Positions 44,301 through 53,124 are shown, counted from the first letter of the stretch. The stretch is DNA of 64,000 bases from Opitutaceae bacterium (GCA_024233285.1 JACKPU010000001.1:744001-808000); one strand, 5' to 3'. The notes: generated by a model not told the origin, from the sequence alone. Made by a program: numbers and translations.

Positions 44301-44436
44301 TGAGCTGCGGAAACTCCAGCGGCGGCAGCAAATCGATGGGCAGGTGGCGCAGGCCTGCGATGCCGAGCGTGATGATGACGAGGAACGTCATCAACGTGGC
44401 GACGGGGCGCTTGATGGAAGTCTCGGTCAGCGGCAT
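41377..44436 (-). CDS. RND efflux transporter, inner-membrane subunit (HAE1/AcrB superfamily)
   Basis: The 1019-residue protein has the duplicated RND plan: an N-terminal helix (IKRPVATLMTFLVIITLGIAGL), periplasmic porter domain, six helices (about 335-540), a second porter domain, and six more helices to the end. ALGVGLVVDNAVVVLENITRM (about 392-412) includes the Asp of the helix 4 proton relay, and MGVVMLIGIVVNNAIVLVDY (near 912-931) is the matching second repeat. It exports lipophilic or amphiphilic compounds by proton antiport. The adaptor gene is upstream with a 12-base gap. No TolC-type channel gene is nearby. Confidence 0.92.
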   Translation of the reverse strand: MPLTETSIKRPVATLMTFLVIITLGIAGLRHLPIDLLPPLEFPQLTVWVEYPNVGPEEIEQTITDPVENALAGVTGVERTRSSSRLGSSAVTLDFARGTNLDEAANDVRAAIDRIRNGLPEEAEDPIVWKFDPNDVPIVIIGASSDVWDLQELTLILQRDINKRFDQIPGVGTVDVWGGIEREVKVELRRDRLNASRLSAEDVRNALRSGNVNLPGGNVARGVQDQYVRTLGEFTNLDQIRETVIAEFEGKPVRVRDVADVYLGYEDLDRVVKINGQPMLRLGVRKQSGANTVAVAESIRAELARINAQRSDLHLFVSSDQSTFIQESIDNVRQSAIFGALLAIAVLYTFLRRGSSTFVIAVSIPISIIATFGLLYFNGLTLNQMSFGGLALGVGLVVDNAVVVLENITRMREEGRDPITAARLGTKEVAGAIVASTLTTTVIFLPVVFMQTISGVLFQQLALVVVFALLCSLAVALTLVPMLASKLLKRPAPTTRQPGRVQRAFNRLDERYARILQWAVHRRRTVIAGSILLVGLGFATTPFIPVELTPPSEADEIDIDLFMADGTNVAVLNNYLGELETKVRALVPPDTVEHFSTDIRQGRAEVELTMRADSSISTTALADSLRTALDGQIPGADIRVSAQSGLWILRRIFRSGGGSEDVSMEIRGYDLDQAEQIGNTIRGAIETIPGVKGVRVSRNHGRPQTDLHLDRDKLAQLGLSVRDVADVIQTNVGGGRAGAYRLGGEEFPIVVRLRPEDRRTTESLANIPLRLPGGEIIPVSSVIDPRSALGPPEINRVDGQRITRVTANLAQGTPMGEAITAIREQVAGIAMPPGFSVYFGGEYEEQQKASADFRLSLIIALALVYMVMAGQFERFLDPLIVLCSVPLAVIGVVPTMLLTGTTVNMQSLMGVVMLIGIVVNNAIVLVDYTNLLRRDEGLEPVEAVRRACRRRLRPILMTTLTTVLGLSPLALGLGAGAEMQAALARVVLGGLVASTFVTLVFIPALYLGAHDLLGRFKRA

Positions 44437-44448
44437 GGCGGCGGGCGA

Positions 44449-45702
44449 TTACTGCTGGTTGGCTTCCGCGGACGGACGGATGATTTCGGCGAGCAGGGCT
44501 TCGCGTTGCATGTCCTGCAGTTTCATGACGTGGGCCCATTCGACCGGGCGAATCCGGGCGGTGCTGCGACCGGTGGCGAGCAGGTTTTGACCGAGCGTCA
44601 CGATCCACGCGCCGGGTGGGATTTCGCCCACGGCGACTTCGCTGGCCCCGCGGGCGATAATGTTCACCGGCGTAAATGACATGGCAATGGGCTGGCTCAG
44701 GCCGCCGGCATCGACCGCCCCGGGCGCTTCCGCCGCGAGATAGACGCCTTCGCGGCCGGTGTTCGTGTCGGTGAACAGCGCGCTGGTGGGCACGAGCGTG
44801 GCCTGCCGGCTCTGGCCGTAGAGAATGTCGACCGGCACGAACATGCCCGGTTGCAGCCGGCGCGAACTGTTCTCGAGTTCGATCTCGGCCTCGGTGCTGC
44901 GGGAAACCTGATTCAAAAACGGCGAGATTCGTGAGATCGTGCCTTCGAGAGGCAGGCTGCGACTGACGGTGTTCTCGGTATAAACCAGCACCGGCATACC
45001 GACCTTGATGTAATTGAGCATCACGTCCGTGACGATGATCCGGACCAGCACCCGATCGAGGTTGCCAATGGTGAAAAGCCGCGACGACCCGGTCACCTGC
45101 ATGCCGACCTCGGCATCGCGCGCCCCCACCACCCCGGCCACCGGGGCGCGAATCACGGTCTTGGCCAGCGCATCCTGCCGTTCGGCGAGCGTGGCGGCGG
45201 CCTGTTCGACGCCGGCCTCAGCCAGGGCCACGTCCGCGTCGGCGGCGGCCAATTGCGCGGCGAGGGTTTCCTTTTCGACGTCGGTCACGAGATTGCGGTC
45301 GCTGAGCGAACGGATGCGCCGCTCCTGCGCGGCGACTTCATCCTGGGCGGCCTGCGCCTGCCACAGCCGGGCCTCCGCGATGCGCAGGCCGGCCTCGGCC
45401 TGGCGCACCTGTTCGATCATCGTGCGATCGGAGAGTTTGACCAGCGGTTGGCCGGCGGTGACGGTCTGGCCGTCGTCCACCAGCACCTCGGCGATGCGGC
45501 CGGAGATTTCCGGATAAAGTGCGACTTGGTTTTCCGCGCGGACCGTGCCGCTCAAACGCTCGACAAGTGGCAGCGACCCGGTGCGCGTCTGGGTGGCCTC
45601 GACCGGCGGCGAGGTCATGGCGGCGCCGGGCCGTTCGGACTTGCCGCAGCCGGCGAGCGCCAAGGCAAGGGTGGTGAACAACAAGGTCGGGAGGAAACGC
45701 AC
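44449..45702 (-). CDS. RND efflux periplasmic adaptor lipoprotein (MFP family)
   Basis: From GTG 45702 the 417-residue protein begins MRFLPTLLFTTLALALAGCGKS, a lipoprotein signal with a lipobox Cys. ATG 45750 would add 16 residues before it. The body shows the membrane-fusion protein plan: a lipoyl half-motif (ISGRIAEVLVDDGQTVTAGQPLVKL), a coiled-coil hairpin (about 95-170, Ala/Glu/Gln rich), the second lipoyl half (TVIRAPVAGVVGARDAEVGMQV), and beta-barrel domains. It links the RND pump encoded just downstream to an outer-membrane channel. Confidence 0.88.
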   Translation of the reverse strand: MRFLPTLLFTTLALALAGCGKSERPGAAMTSPPVEATQTRTGSLPLVERLSGTVRAENQVALYPEISGRIAEVLVDDGQTVTAGQPLVKLSDRTMIEQVRQAEAGLRIAEARLWQAQAAQDEVAAQERRIRSLSDRNLVTDVEKETLAAQLAAADADVALAEAGVEQAAATLAERQDALAKTVIRAPVAGVVGARDAEVGMQVTGSSRLFTIGNLDRVLVRIIVTDVMLNYIKVGMPVLVYTENTVSRSLPLEGTISRISPFLNQVSRSTEAEIELENSSRRLQPGMFVPVDILYGQSRQATLVPTSALFTDTNTGREGVYLAAEAPGAVDAGGLSQPIAMSFTPVNIIARGASEVAVGEIPPGAWIVTLGQNLLATGRSTARIRPVEWAHVMKLQDMQREALLAEIIRPSAEANQQ

Positions 45703-45893
45703 GGGCAGAAGGATGTTGAGGCGCTGATGGGAAAACGGGGGCCGCCGCATAAGAGGACTGACAATGTCGTGTTTTGTCCGTCAGGCAAACCGCGGCGGCG
45801 AATGGACAGTCATCATACGGTGCATTTAATCCACCGCGCACAAGCTCAAGGTGTGGAATTGACACGACTGTGACTCATCCGGTCTTGTCCTGC

Positions 45894-46877
45894 ATGGCCC
45901 AGATCGTTGTCCGCGACCTGAGAAAATCATTCCAACTCGCGGCGCGCAGACCGGGGCTTTGGGGCGCCGTGCGTGGACTGGTCCGGCGCGAGACGCGCGA
46001 GGTCAAAGCGCTCGACGGCATCTCCTTTACCCTCGAACCCGGCGAACTCGTGGGCTATATCGGACCCAACGGCGCGGGCAAATCGACCACGGTGAAAATC
46101 ATGTCGGGCATCCTCGTGCCGGACGGCGGCGAATGCACGGTCGGCGGCCGCGTGCCGTGGCGCGATCGCGTGGCGCATGTCGGCCGCATCGGCGTCGTGT
46201 TCGGCCAGCGCACGCAGCTCTGGTGGGATCTGCCGGTGGTCGAGTCATTCGAGCTGCTGCGCGACATTTACCGCGTGGAGGAGAAGGCCTATCAAACCGC
46301 GCGCGACGAACTCATTGCGATGTTGTCGCTGGAGCAGCTGCTCGATGTGCCGGTGCGACAGCTGAGCCTGGGCCAGCGCATGCGGTGCGATCTGGCCGCG
46401 GCACTCCTGCACGCGCCCTCGGTGCTGTTTCTCGACGAACCGACCATCGGGCTCGACGCGCCGTCCAAGCTGGCGGTGCGCGACTTCGTGCGGCGGCTCA
46501 ACCGCGAACGCGGCGTGACGGTCATCCTGACGACGCACGACATGGATGACATTGAGGCGTTGTGCACGCGGGTGATGGTAATCAGCGGCGGCCGGATTTT
46601 GTCCGACGGCAGCCTCGATGATTTGCGGCGGAGGTTTTCGCAGGAACGCTGGTTGACCGTCGATCTGGTGGAGGCGAGCGCCGTGGTGGACGAACCCGGT
46701 GTGACGGTGGTGAGCCGCGACCACGCGCGCGTCTGTCTGCAATTCGACCCGGCGGTGCTGCCGACCGACGAGGTGATCCGGCGCGTAACGGCGAAGCATG
46801 CGGTGCGTGATCTCTTCGTGGAGAACCCGCCGATCGAGCGCATCATCGCGCGGATTTACGAGGGCGGCTTAAAATGA
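45894..46877 (+). CDS. ABC-2 type transporter ATP-binding protein
   Basis: The 327-residue ATPase has Walker A GPNGAGKST, FGQRTQLWWDLPVVESFELL after the Q-loop, signature LSLGQRMRCDLAAALLH and Walker B VLFLDEPTIGLD. Beyond residue 230 there is a C-terminal extension typical of exporter ATPases of the NatA/NodI type. The signature LSLGQ in place of LSGGQ is common in this subgroup. ATG 45894 is preferred over an in-frame start 40 codons upstream. The next gene starts inside its stop (ATGA), so it is coupled to two permease genes. A TTGACA lies at 45859 but I see no good -10 box. Confidence 0.9.
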   Translation: MAQIVVRDLRKSFQLAARRPGLWGAVRGLVRRETREVKALDGISFTLEPGELVGYIGPNGAGKSTTVKIMSGILVPDGGECTVGGRVPWRDRVAHVGRIGVVFGQRTQLWWDLPVVESFELLRDIYRVEEKAYQTARDELIAMLSLEQLLDVPVRQLSLGQRMRCDLAAALLHAPSVLFLDEPTIGLDAPSKLAVRDFVRRLNRERGVTVILTTHDMDDIEALCTRVMVISGGRILSDGSLDDLRRRFSQERWLTVDLVEASAVVDEPGVTVVSRDHARVCLQFDPAVLPTDEVIRRVTAKHAVRDLFVENPPIERIIARIYEGGLK

Positions 46878-47665
46878 AGCCGTATTGGGCGATCTTCACG
46901 GCGCGGTTTCGCCTGCTGTTGCAATACCGTGCGGCGGCGCTGGCCGGCCTCGGCACGCAGTTGTTTTTCGGGGCGATTCTCGTGGCGGTGATGCGGGCGT
47001 TTTATCGCGAGTCCGATGCGGTGCAGCCGATGAATATTGCGGAAGTGGTGACCTACATCTGGCTGGGCCAGGCGTTTCTCGCGTTGCTGCCGTGGCGCGG
47101 CGACCCGGAGATCGTGGACCTCGTGCGCAATGGCGGCGTGGCCTACGAGTTGTTGCGTCCGATGCATCTTTATCGGCTCTGGTTTGCGCGCGCGGTCGCG
47201 ATGCGCACCGCGCCGACGCTGCTGCGCGCGACGCCACTGGTGCTGATCGCCGGGTTGTTTTTGGATTTGTCTCTGCCGGCGTCGGGCACGGCCTTGCTGT
47301 GGTGGGCCGTCGCTTTGACCGGTGCGGTGGCTTTGAGCGCGGCGATCACCGTGCTGCTCAACTTCAGCCTGCTCTGGACGATCAGCGGGGAGGGCATCAC
47401 CCAGCTCATGCCGTTTCTAGTCATGTTTCTGTCGGGCATGATCCTGCCGTTGCCGCTGTTTCCCGAGTGGGCGCAGACGACGCTGCACTGGCTGCCGTTT
47501 CGTGGATTGATGGACGTGCCACACCGGATTTACCTGGGGAATCTCGCGGGGATGGAGGCGATGCTCGCGCTGGTCCAACAGTGGAGTTGGGTCGTGGTGC
47601 TGGCGCTGGCCGGGCATGTGTTGCTGGCGCGCGGGTTGAAACGTCTGGTGGTGCAGGGCGGCTGA
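46874..47665 (+). CDS. ABC-2 type transporter permease (DUF990-type), first subunit
   Basis: The 263-residue protein has six hydrophobic segments and begins MKPYWAIFTARFRLLLQYRAAALAG, the amphipathic N-terminus typical of ABC-2 permeases. ITQLMPFLVMFLSGMILPLPLFPEW (about 175-199) is a recognisable family segment. It pairs with the next permease to form the exporter driven by the preceding ATPase. Substrate unknown; such three-gene sets often export lipids, antibiotics or polysaccharide precursors. Confidence 0.85.
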   Translation: MKPYWAIFTARFRLLLQYRAAALAGLGTQLFFGAILVAVMRAFYRESDAVQPMNIAEVVTYIWLGQAFLALLPWRGDPEIVDLVRNGGVAYELLRPMHLYRLWFARAVAMRTAPTLLRATPLVLIAGLFLDLSLPASGTALLWWAVALTGAVALSAAITVLLNFSLLWTISGEGITQLMPFLVMFLSGMILPLPLFPEWAQTTLHWLPFRGLMDVPHRIYLGNLAGMEAMLALVQQWSWVVVLALAGHVLLARGLKRLVVQGG

Positions 47666-47667
47666 TC

Positions 47668-48471
47668 ATGCGCGACACGTTGCACCTTTACGGACGGTTT
47701 ATCGCGGCCAGCGTGCGCGGGCAGATGCAGTATCGCGCCTCGTTCGTGATGCAGACGCTCGCGCAATTTGCCGCTACGGCCATGGAGTTCTTTGCGATCT
47801 GGGCGTTGTTTCATCGCTTCAATAAACTCGGCCCGTGGAGCCTGCCCGAGGTGGGCGTGTTCTTCGGGGTCGTCGGCGTGGCCTGGACGCTGACCGACAC
47901 GATCTCGCGCGGGTTCGATGTGTTTGGCCGCTCGGTTCGCAACGGCGAGTTTGACCGCGTCCTGCTGCGTCCGCGCTCCACGGTGTTTCAACTGATCGCG
48001 CAGGAAACCCAGTTGCGTCGCATGGGCCGGATGGTGCAGGTCGGCGGCGTGTTGATCTGGGCGTGGCTGGCGCTCGACTTGGGCTGGGACCCGGAGCGCT
48101 TGCTGCTGCTGACCGCCGCGATTCTCGGCGGCGCCGCGTTGTTCATGGGGCTGCTGATCATCCAGGCAACGATCTCGATCTGGACCGTCGAGTCGCTGGA
48201 AATCATGAACATCATGACTTATGGCGGCGTGACGACGGCGCAGTATCCGCTTTCGATTTATCCGGATTGGCTGCGGCGCTTTTTTCTCTTCTTCGTGCCG
48301 CTCGGTGTGGCGATGTATTTCCCGGTCGTGCGCATTCTCGGCAAAACCGATCCGCTCGGTTCACCCGCTTGGCTCGGCTGGGCCGGACCGCTCGCGGGCT
48401 TTCTGTTTCTGGCCGTGGCGCTGCGGGTCTGGCAATTCGGCGTGCGCCACTACACGTCGACGGGAAGCTGA
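47668..48471 (+). CDS. ABC-2 type transporter permease (DUF990-type), second subunit
   Basis: The 267-residue protein starts two bases after the first permease gene ends (MRDTLHLYGRFIAASVRGQMQYRASF). It has six hydrophobic segments. GEFDRVLLRPRSTVFQLIAQE (about 91-111) and YGGVTTAQYPLSIYPDWLRRFFLFFVPLGVAMYFPV (about 185-220) are typical of the DUF990 group. It completes the heteromeric exporter and is convergent with the HAD phosphatase gene, 29 bases apart. Confidence 0.86.
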   Translation: MRDTLHLYGRFIAASVRGQMQYRASFVMQTLAQFAATAMEFFAIWALFHRFNKLGPWSLPEVGVFFGVVGVAWTLTDTISRGFDVFGRSVRNGEFDRVLLRPRSTVFQLIAQETQLRRMGRMVQVGGVLIWAWLALDLGWDPERLLLLTAAILGGAALFMGLLIIQATISIWTVESLEIMNIMTYGGVTTAQYPLSIYPDWLRRFFLFFVPLGVAMYFPVVRILGKTDPLGSPAWLGWAGPLAGFLFLAVALRVWQFGVRHYTSTGS

Positions 48472-48500
48472 GCGAAGAGCAGGTGGCGGCAGCACCTGGG

Positions 48501-49196
48501 TCAGAGTCCCAGCAAGGCGGGGATTTCGCGGACGGTTTGAATCTGCACGAAGCGCCCCGGCACGTCCGGCGTGTGATCCACCCGCTCGGCGCCCCAAGTC
48601 AGGTGATAGGGCACATGCGCGCCGTGACCGCCGAGATCGAGGACGGGAATGATGTCGGACTTCAGTGAATTGCCGACCATGAGGAATTCGCGCGGATCGA
48701 CGGCGTGGCGCGACAACAATGCGGCGTAGGTGGCAGCGTCCTTTTCCGCCACGATCTCGACGTGGGCGAAGTGCGCGGCGAGCCCGGACTTGTCGAGTTT
48801 GCGTTGTTGATCGCGCAGGTCGCCCTTGGTGATCAGCAGCAGGCGGTGGGAGCCGCTGAGCTGATCGAGCGTTTCGGTCACGCCGTCGAGCAGTTCAACG
48901 GGGTGCGCGAGCATGTCGCGGCCGAGCGCGATCAGGGTCTGGATTTCCTCGGCGCTGATCTTGCCGTCGGTCAGGGCGATGGCGGTTTCAATGGCCGAGA
49001 GGGTGAAGCCCTTCACGCCGTAGCCGTAGAGTTCGAGGTTGCGCATCTCGGTGGCGAAGAGGGTGCGGTTGACCGTGTCGGCATCGTGATAACGCGACAG
49101 CAGGGCGCGATACTGCTCGTGCACGTTTTCGAAGATGGTCTCGTTGTGCCAGAGCGTGTCGTCGGCATCGAAACCGATGATGCGGCAATGTTGCAT
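48501..49196 (-). CDS. HAD family hydrolase
   Basis: The 231-residue protein has haloacid dehalogenase motifs: I, DADDTLW (10-16) with the nucleophile Asp; II, LLLITKGD; III, the Lys in VAEKDAATY; and IV, FLMVGNSLKSDIIPVLDLGG. A helical cap lies at about 16-95. It is a probable phosphatase on a small phosphorylated metabolite. ATG 49196 gives the correct distance to motif I. It is divergent from the LtaS-like gene; the shared gap is 109 bases. Confidence 0.88.
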   Translation of the reverse strand: MQHCRIIGFDADDTLWHNETIFENVHEQYRALLSRYHDADTVNRTLFATEMRNLELYGYGVKGFTLSAIETAIALTDGKISAEEIQTLIALGRDMLAHPVELLDGVTETLDQLSGSHRLLLITKGDLRDQQRKLDKSGLAAHFAHVEIVAEKDAATYAALLSRHAVDPREFLMVGNSLKSDIIPVLDLGGHGAHVPYHLTWGAERVDHTPDVPGRFVQIQTVREIPALLGL

Positions 49197-49305
49197 ACGC
49201 CCATGCAACGGCCCGGCGGGGCGCCGAAGCAAGCCCGGGCCCAAGGTGAATAAAAATTCATGCGGGGTTAATGTTTGGTTCATGCGGGTTGGGCAGAATG
49301 GGGCG

Positions 49306-51390
49306 ATGAACGAACAAACCCCTTCTGCCGCGCCGCGTCCCGCGGGTCGCGTGCGCACACTTTGGACCGGACTGCTGGCGCGACGTCACGGTGGCGTGCT
49401 GTTGTTTGGCGTCGTGTTTCTCACCGTGGCGGTGCTGTTGCGCGTCGGATTCTTGCTGCGCAGCGCGGCGATCATCAATTGGGATGCCGGATTATTGGCG
49501 GCGTTTGGCTGGGGTCTGGGCTTTGACGTGGGTGGCGCACTCCTCGCGGCGCTGCCCCTTGTCGTGCTGTTCACCGTGCTGCCGACCGGTTGGGGACAAA
49601 AAGGCTGGCAACGTGGACTCATGCAGGCGGGCGCCTTGGCCGTGCTGTTTGCGATTCTGTTCGGCGCGCTGGCGGAATGCCTGTTCTGGGACGAGTTCGG
49701 GGTGCGCTTCAACTTCATCGCGGTCGATTACCTCGTCTACACGACCGAGGTGATCGGCAACATCCGCGAATCTTACAACTTGCCGCTGATCCTCGGCAGC
49801 ATCGCTGCGCTTGCGGCGGCGTTGCTCTATGGCCTCAACGCGACCGGCTTGATGCGGCGCTGGCTCGACGCGCTGCCGGAACCGGCGGGACGGCGCTGGC
49901 GGGCGGGAATGGTTTGGTTTGTCGTGGGACTGAGCCCGGCGTTTTTGCTCAACCAAGAACAGCTGCCGAGCTTCGCCGACAACTATCAGCGCGAGCTGGC
50001 CAAGAATGGCATGTGGTCGTTCTTCGCGGCATTTCGTAACAACGAGCTCGATTACGACCAGTTTTACAAAACGATGCCGCCGGCAGAGACCTTTGCCCGG
50101 TTGCGCGAAGAACTGGTGGAGGACGGTTCGATTCTGCTGCGGCCGGATGAACCCGACACGCTGCGCTACATGAAAAATGAAGGTGCGGAGCTTCACCCGA
50201 ACATCATCCAGATCACGGTCGAGAGCCTGAGCGCGGAGTTCCTCGGCAGTTTCAATCCGTCATCCACGCTGACACCGGAGCTCGACGCTCTCGCGGCGAA
50301 GAGCCTTGTGTTCGACAACTTTTATGCGACGGGCAACCGCACGGACCGCGGCATGGAGGCGTTGAGTCTGTCCCTGCCGCCGACGCCCGGACGTTCGCTG
50401 ATCAAGCGCCCCCGCAACGCGGATTTGTTTACGCTCGGCTCGGTGCTGCGCACGCGAGGTTACGACACCGCCTTCATCTACGGCGGCTACGGCTATTTCG
50501 ACAACATGAACGCGTTTTTCGGCGGCAACGGTTACCGCGTGGTGGATCGCGCGGCCATGCCTAAGGAAGACATCACCTTTGCCAATGCGTGGGGCGCGTG
50601 TGACGAGGACTTGCTGCGCTGGACCATGCGCGAAGCCGACGGCGCCGCGGCCGCGGGCAAACCGTTTCACTTTTTCGTGATGACGACGTCGAATCACCGG
50701 CCTTACACCTACCCGGAAGGGCGGATCGATCTGCCGCCCAAGGTCTCCGGGCGTGATGGCGCGGTGAAATACACCGATTACGCGATCGGCAAATTCATCC
50801 GCGATGCCTCCACCAAGCCATGGTTCAAGAACACGGTGTTTGTGATCGTGGCCGACCATTGCGCCTCGAGTGCGGGCAAGACCGAGGTGCCGGTGCAGAA
50901 CTATCACATTCCCCTCATCATCTATGCGCCCGGCGGACAGATCGCACCCGGTCGCCTCACCCAATTGACGAGTCAGATGGATTACGCGCCCACGTTGCTC
51001 GGCTTGCTCAACTGGAGTTACCCGACGCGGTTTTTCGGTCACGACGTGCGCCGGACCCCGGAGGATGAAGATCACGCGCTGCTCGGGAATTATCAAAAGC
51101 TCGGCCACATCGAGGGTGGCAAATTCGTCGTGCTGTCGCCGCGCGGGGGTGAATCCACTTACAAGGTCAATGACGACGGGGCCACGCTCACGCCGATCCC
51201 GTCCAGCCGGTATGGCGAAGAGGAGACGATCAGCTTTTACGCCGGGGCGAGCTATCTCTACCGCAACGACAGCTACAAGGCGCTGACGCCGGAGGAAGTG
51301 CGCCACTACACCGAACTGGGCGAGAAGCTGGCGGCGAAGGCGGTGATCAACTCTGTAACCATGGCCGCACATGTTTCGACTAACCCGTGA
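49306..51390 (+). CDS. LtaS-like sulfatase-family membrane transferase
   Basis: The 694-residue protein has five N-terminal helices (about 30-215) and an extracytoplasmic sulfatase-fold domain from about 298. E306 (QITVESLSAEF) and nucleophile T346 (ATGNRTDRGMEALS) match lipoteichoic acid synthase-type enzymes. FVMTTSNHRPYTYP and FVIVADHCASSAGKTEVPVQNYHIPLIIYAPG give the remaining metal ligands. Such enzymes move phosphoglycerol or phosphoethanolamine from phospholipids to a glycan or lipid. In a Gram-negative cell the acceptor may be a periplasmic glucan, lipid A or a surface polymer. ATG 49282 is an alternative start. Its last 20 bases overlap the PAP2 phosphatase gene. Confidence 0.87.
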   Translation: MNEQTPSAAPRPAGRVRTLWTGLLARRHGGVLLFGVVFLTVAVLLRVGFLLRSAAIINWDAGLLAAFGWGLGFDVGGALLAALPLVVLFTVLPTGWGQKGWQRGLMQAGALAVLFAILFGALAECLFWDEFGVRFNFIAVDYLVYTTEVIGNIRESYNLPLILGSIAALAAALLYGLNATGLMRRWLDALPEPAGRRWRAGMVWFVVGLSPAFLLNQEQLPSFADNYQRELAKNGMWSFFAAFRNNELDYDQFYKTMPPAETFARLREELVEDGSILLRPDEPDTLRYMKNEGAELHPNIIQITVESLSAEFLGSFNPSSTLTPELDALAAKSLVFDNFYATGNRTDRGMEALSLSLPPTPGRSLIKRPRNADLFTLGSVLRTRGYDTAFIYGGYGYFDNMNAFFGGNGYRVVDRAAMPKEDITFANAWGACDEDLLRWTMREADGAAAAGKPFHFFVMTTSNHRPYTYPEGRIDLPPKVSGRDGAVKYTDYAIGKFIRDASTKPWFKNTVFVIVADHCASSAGKTEVPVQNYHIPLIIYAPGGQIAPGRLTQLTSQMDYAPTLLGLLNWSYPTRFFGHDVRRTPEDEDHALLGNYQKLGHIEGGKFVVLSPRGGESTYKVNDDGATLTPIPSSRYGEEETISFYAGASYLYRNDSYKALTPEEVRHYTELGEKLAAKAVINSVTMAAHVSTNP

Positions 51391-52063
51391 TCGCTTGCTG
51401 TGGGTCGCGCTTGCGTCGCTGGCCGGCGTGATCCTGTGGTTCGAATTCACCGACCTGGATCTGCGTGTGCAGGATCGGCTCTACGATTTCGCGCACCAGC
51501 GCTGGGTGGTGGACGGCAACGAGCCGGTGGGGCGTTTGCTCTTTTACAACGGACCGAAGATCGCCGTGTGGCTCGTCGGCCTGACGGTCTTGACGCTGAC
51601 CTTTGGGCCGGCCCGGTGGCGCGACCGCTGGCGATTCAACCGTCGCGGACTCGGCGTGGCGGCGCTCACCCTCGCGACGCTGCCGGTGCTGGCGGGCGTG
51701 GGGAAGAATTTCACGAACGTGTTTTGTCCTTCCGAAGTGCAGCGCTACGGCGGTTCGGAACCGTATGTTAAGTTGTGTTCGCCGTATCCCGACGATCAGC
51801 CACCGGCCGGGAAGGGCCATTGTTTTCCCGCCGGCCACGCGAGTGGCGGCTTTGCGTTGATGGGACTGGCGTGGCTGCGCGCGTCGCGCCGCTGGCGGCG
51901 TGGCGCGATCCTGCTGGGCCTGGCGGTCGGCTGGTGGATGGGCGGCTATCAGATGCTCAAAGGCGCACACTATCTCAGTCACACCCTGGTCACCATGACG
52001 CTCGCATGGGTGGTGATGTTGGGGTGGTTGCGCGTGCTGCGGCCACCGACCGCGGATTCCTAA
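51371..52063 (+). CDS. PAP2 family membrane phosphatase
   Basis: The 230-residue protein has about six hydrophobic segments and PAP2 motifs: FPAGHASGGFAL (PAGH at 153-156, for the usual PSGH) and KGAHYLSHTLVTM (H200). The usual SD after the His is SH here (H204), a variant I associate with a subgroup near lipid-A-type phosphatases. It dephosphorylates a lipid phosphate at the periplasmic face. Overlap by 20 bases with the LtaS-like gene argues for a shared lipid substrate: LtaS-type transfer leaves diacylglycerol, and PAP2 enzymes make it. Stop overlaps the convergent radical SAM gene by four bases. Confidence 0.84.
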   Translation: MFRLTRDRLLWVALASLAGVILWFEFTDLDLRVQDRLYDFAHQRWVVDGNEPVGRLLFYNGPKIAVWLVGLTVLTLTFGPARWRDRWRFNRRGLGVAALTLATLPVLAGVGKNFTNVFCPSEVQRYGGSEPYVKLCSPYPDDQPPAGKGHCFPAGHASGGFALMGLAWLRASRRWRRGAILLGLAVGWWMGGYQMLKGAHYLSHTLVTMTLAWVVMLGWLRVLRPPTADS

Positions 52064-53124
52064 AACAGATCCAGTTGACGTCCGCCCGGCGGTCGAAAAT
52101 GCGCCGTGGAAAGCGTGAGCGGCGGCTTATTCAAACCGGTGCGCCGGGCGGCGGCATGAAACAGATCGTGAATCTGCTCGGCGAAGATACCCTCGCCGCG
52201 CATGCGCTTGCCCCATTCGCTGACGTTGAGTTGGCCGCCGCGCAGATCGCGCACCCGGCTCAGCACGCGCTCCTTGCGATTGGGGAAATGCGTTTCGAGC
52301 CAGTCGGAGAAAATCTGTTTCACACTGTGCGGCAGCCGCAGCACGACGTAGCCGGCGCGGGTGGCGCCCGCCCGGGCCGCGGCATCGAGGATCGCCGGCA
52401 CTTCGTGATCGTTGAGCCCCGGAATAATCGGCGCCGTCATCACGCCGACCGGAATGCCGGCCTCGGCGAGCAGGCGCACGGCGTTCAAGCGATGTTCCGG
52501 ACGTGCAGCGCGTGGTTCGAGTTTGCCGGTGAGATCGGAATCGAGACTCGTGATGCTCACGTAAACGCACGTCGCGTCGAACCGTGCAAGTTCGCTAAGC
52601 ACATCGCGATCGCGGGTGACGAGAAAGTTCTTGGTCACGATGCTGATCGGCTGCCGCAGCTCGGCGCAAACCTCGAGGCACTGACGCGTGACGCGAAAAT
52701 GGCGCTCGGCGGGTTGGTAGCAGTCGGTCACGCCGCTCATGGCGATGCCTTGCGGCGTCCACTTCGGTGAGGTCAGTTCCCGGCGCAGGAGTTCCGGCGC
52801 GCGCAGCTTGACCATGATCTTGGTTTCAAAATCGAGCCCGCTGGAGAAGCCGAGGTATTCGTGATAGGGCCGGGCGAAGCAGTAGGCGCAGCCGTGTTCG
52901 CAGCCGCGATAAGGATTGAGGCCGACGGTGAACGGGATGTCCGGGCTGTCGTTGCGCGTGAGGATCGATTCGCTGGCGTCGAAATAGAACTGCGTGCGGG
53001 GATCGGAGCGTTCGTCCGGCGGGCAATCCGGATCGGGTTCGACGTGCAGCCGTTCGAAGCGGTTGGGGGGATTGAGCGCGGTGCCCCGGCCGGCGGGTTT
53101 GGGAGGGTGGGACGGCGTGGGCAT
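52060..53124 (-). CDS. Radical SAM protein, PA0069/Rv2578c family
   Basis: The 354-residue protein has the iron-sulfur motif C75-x3-C79-x2-C82 in LNPYRGCEHGCAYCFARPYHEYLG, with SGVTDCYQPAER and VSITSLDSDLTGKLEPRA following. This is the pattern of the PA0069-type radical SAM group, related to spore photoproduct lyase. The function is not established. The C-terminus ends QLDLF. It uses SAM and a 4Fe-4S cluster to make a 5'-deoxyadenosyl radical. Upstream is a 263-base region with two long palindromes shared with fdhD. Confidence 0.9.
   Translation of the reverse strand: MPTPSHPPKPAGRGTALNPPNRFERLHVEPDPDCPPDERSDPRTQFYFDASESILTRNDSPDIPFTVGLNPYRGCEHGCAYCFARPYHEYLGFSSGLDFETKIMVKLRAPELLRRELTSPKWTPQGIAMSGVTDCYQPAERHFRVTRQCLEVCAELRQPISIVTKNFLVTRDRDVLSELARFDATCVYVSITSLDSDLTGKLEPRAARPEHRLNAVRLLAEAGIPVGVMTAPIIPGLNDHEVPAILDAAARAGATRAGYVVLRLPHSVKQIFSDWLETHFPNRKERVLSRVRDLRGGQLNVSEWGKRMRGEGIFAEQIHDLFHAAARRTGLNKPPLTLSTAHFRPPGGRQLDLF

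Noticed and set aside
42508..44679. 723-codon open frame antisense to the first RND pump
   Set aside because: Same explanation: low-complexity Gly/Ala/Glu/Asp product and no domain, opposite a clear transporter.
45859..45864. TTGACA before the ABC-2 ATPase gene as a promoter
   Set aside because: No acceptable -10 hexamer at 16-18 bases, so it is not listed as a promoter.
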